DNA of 7,977 bases from positions 1-7,977 of the forward strand of contig JAJQFX010000132.1 in assembly GCA_021200895.1 (NCBI GenBank). Reading direction: 5' to 3'. Positions 7,110 through 7,977 of this stretch are shown here, piece after piece. Every line of letters begins with the position of its first letter. The first letter of the stretch is position 1. The position numbers were made by a program, and so were the translations under genes. The stretch comes from Clostridiales bacterium (GTDB lineage: Bacteria; Bacillota; Clostridia; Oscillospirales; Oscillospiraceae). Under the pieces are notes generated by a model. The model did not search any database. It was given only the letters and a program-made list of their open reading frames with translations, and was not told where the DNA came from.

Positions 7110-7137
7110 AACCCCGGCCCGTTTGGGTCGGGGTTTT
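7110..7137 (+). terminator. Intrinsic terminator of the sigma-ABC operon
   Basis: AACCCCGGCCC (7110-7120) pairs with GGGTCGGGGTT (7125-7135) around a GTTT loop, giving an 11-bp stem with one G-U pair, followed by T residues on the plus strand. It lies about 80 bases after the ATPase stop. The T-run is short (TTTT, two of them in the stem), so read-through is possible. On the minus strand no T-run follows. Confidence 0.65.
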
Positions 7138-7201
7138 AAGCCGCCTTCGGCGTCTGCTGCTGGGAGATGGGCGTGGATTTTTCATGTCCTGTCTCCCGAT
7201 G

Positions 7202-7233
7202 TGCGTTCAGTTTTTCAGTTTCTGCTGAACGCA
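7202..7233. repeat. Perfect 9-bp inverted repeat next to the relaxase terminator
   Basis: TGCGTTCAG (7202-7210) and CTGAACGCA (7225-7233) are exact inverted copies around a 14-base T-rich spacer. The inner edge of the right arm abuts the A6/T6 run of the neighbouring terminator, so on the minus strand this hairpin would form directly after that terminator. The rest of 7028-7246 holds the operon terminator and small imperfect palindromes (for example GGTATATACC at 7059-7068), and no gene I can support. Confidence 0.45.
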
Positions 7234-7271
7234 AAAAATCCGGGGTCTACGGCAAACGCCGTAGGCCCCGG
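7233..7271 (-). terminator. Strong intrinsic terminator downstream of the relaxase remnant
   Basis: The arms 7240-7253 and 7258-7271 (CCGGGGTCTACGGC against GCCGTAGGCCCCGG) form a 14-bp stem with one wobble pair and a four-base loop. On the minus strand the stem is followed by a single A and then TTTTTT (complement of 7233-7238). It lies 18 bases after the ancestral stop of the relaxase gene and would end its transcription before the convergent sigma operon. Confidence 0.8.
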
Positions 7272-7289
7272 AATGGGTTATACCGGTCA

Positions 7290-7977
7290 TCACCGGCTTT
7301 CTTCCTGCTGCTGTTCCTTCCTGTCAGGCTGTTCGATTTTGATCTCCAGGAATCGCTCCACGTTGCTTTTCGCCGTGGCAGGTCGATCATTTTTCTTCGA
7401 GCCGTTTTCTGGTCGGGGTATAGCTGCTTGTTTTCCGCAGACAGCGCAGCATACTCCTGCTTCAATGACTTAATAGAGGGCAGCTTCTCCAGCCCCAGGG
7501 AATCAAAATAGCGCTTCGACGCTTCGTGCAGCACGATGTCGCTTCGATGAGCTTCGTAAAATGCCGCCTGCTTTTTCTGTGGGAGCTTCTTATATTGAAG
7601 ATAGATTTCCCGTGTCTTGCCATAGGTGCCAATTTGCCGCTGTAGCTCGGCAATCTCCTTCATACGGGCTTCGTTAGACTTCGTCTTATCAGCAAGCTCG
7701 TGATAGCGTTCGACAGCGGCATCACATTCCACGGCAAGATTCTCCACGTCGCTAATGCCATGCTCCTTCATCCAGAGAACAGTCTGCGCAATTTCCTTCA
7801 GATTGTAGGTCTTCGCCCACCGCTCAAAGCCGGGAGAATTGGCCTAGGTCAGCTTCGCTTGAATGTCAATCAGAGAGCGGGGACGCTTCTCATCGGCAAC
7901 AGAAAATCCCTGCTGACTGTGGCGCTGTTTTACTTTTCTTTTGCCCTTCAACCGTTCCCAAATAGCATTCTCGGTAT
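7290..7977 (-). pseudogene. Relaxase (MobA/VirD2-type, Tn1549-like) C-terminal part, disrupted and cut by the window edge
   Basis: Translated from the window edge, the minus strand reads as the C-terminal region of relaxases of Tn1549-like conjugative elements: RSLIDIQAKLT, then GFERWAKTYNLKEIAQTV, QRQIGTYGKTREIYLQYKKL and LPSIKSLKQEYAALSAE. This part follows the nicking domain, which would lie outside the window. Two lesions are visible. An in-frame TAG (7844-7846) falls where a Gln (CAG) would fit, within IQAKLT-stop-ANSPGF. Near 7377-7379 one base is missing: after MIDL the frame shifts, while the other frame continues as TAKSNVERFLEIKIEQ to a natural TGA at 7290-7292. The shifted frame stays open to 7247. 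An internal ATG at 7771 has no ribosome binding site. The relaxase would nick at oriT and lead DNA into the recipient. The family call is from memory of similar proteins. Sequencing error could mimic the lesions. Confidence 0.8.

Noticed and set aside
6928..7185. Minus-strand Arg/Ser/Pro-rich open frame downstream of the relaxase remnant, with a GGGAGACAGG before its ATG
   Set aside because: It runs through the operon terminator hairpin and into the ATPase gene, and its sequence is low complexity.
7037..7228. Plus-strand 63-residue open frame after the ATPase
   Set aside because: It spans the operon terminator and has no ribosome binding site or family resemblance.
7056..7977. CTCGGTAT occurs at 7056-7063 and again at the last eight bases, as if flanking the relaxase remnant
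   Set aside because: Eight bases is within chance for a window this size, and one copy lies inside the relaxase reading frame; no other sign of an attachment site.
1..7977. CRISPR arrays, tRNA or rRNA genes, and insertion sequences
   Set aside because: No regularly spaced repeats, no recognisable tRNA or rRNA signature and no transposase or terminal inverted repeats were seen on either strand.

Overview
The window looks like an accessory region of a Gram-positive gut Firmicute, probably an Oscillospiraceae/Clostridia member. Strong AGGAGG-type ribosome binding sites precede nearly every gene, the central operon is GC-rich, and both flanks carry proteins I recognise from Tn1549-like conjugative and mobilisable elements of Clostridia. 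I cannot name the species.

Left flank (1-1131, minus strand): a short operon encodes a soluble acidic protein resembling the DUF6809 family and a small three-helix membrane protein resembling the CD1845 family. A likely extended -10 promoter and a possible 19-residue leader peptide precede it. Upstream of that (876-1131) are two short open stretches in different frames that look like the remains of an unrecognised gene.

Centre (1093-7137, plus strand): one compact five-gene operon. It encodes an ECF-type sigma factor, a membrane-anchored putative anti-sigma/sensor (ATGA overlap with the sigma gene), a secreted Cys-rich beta-propeller-like lipoprotein, an ABC-2 permease that is a tandem duplication of one half-transporter, and its ATPase. 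A good TTGAAC-17-TATAAT promoter lies upstream and a GC-rich hairpin with a T-run lies downstream. The likely logic is that the anti-sigma and/or lipoprotein sense an envelope signal, the sigma factor is released, and the ABC transporter is made. The substrate cannot be read from the sequence.

Right flank (7202-7977, minus strand): the C-terminal part of a Tn1549-type relaxase, running off the window edge. It carries an in-frame amber codon and a one-base frameshift near its end, so it is probably a pseudogene. A strong intrinsic terminator follows it. The picture is a regulated ABC-transporter cassette carried as cargo in a decaying conjugative or mobilisable element.
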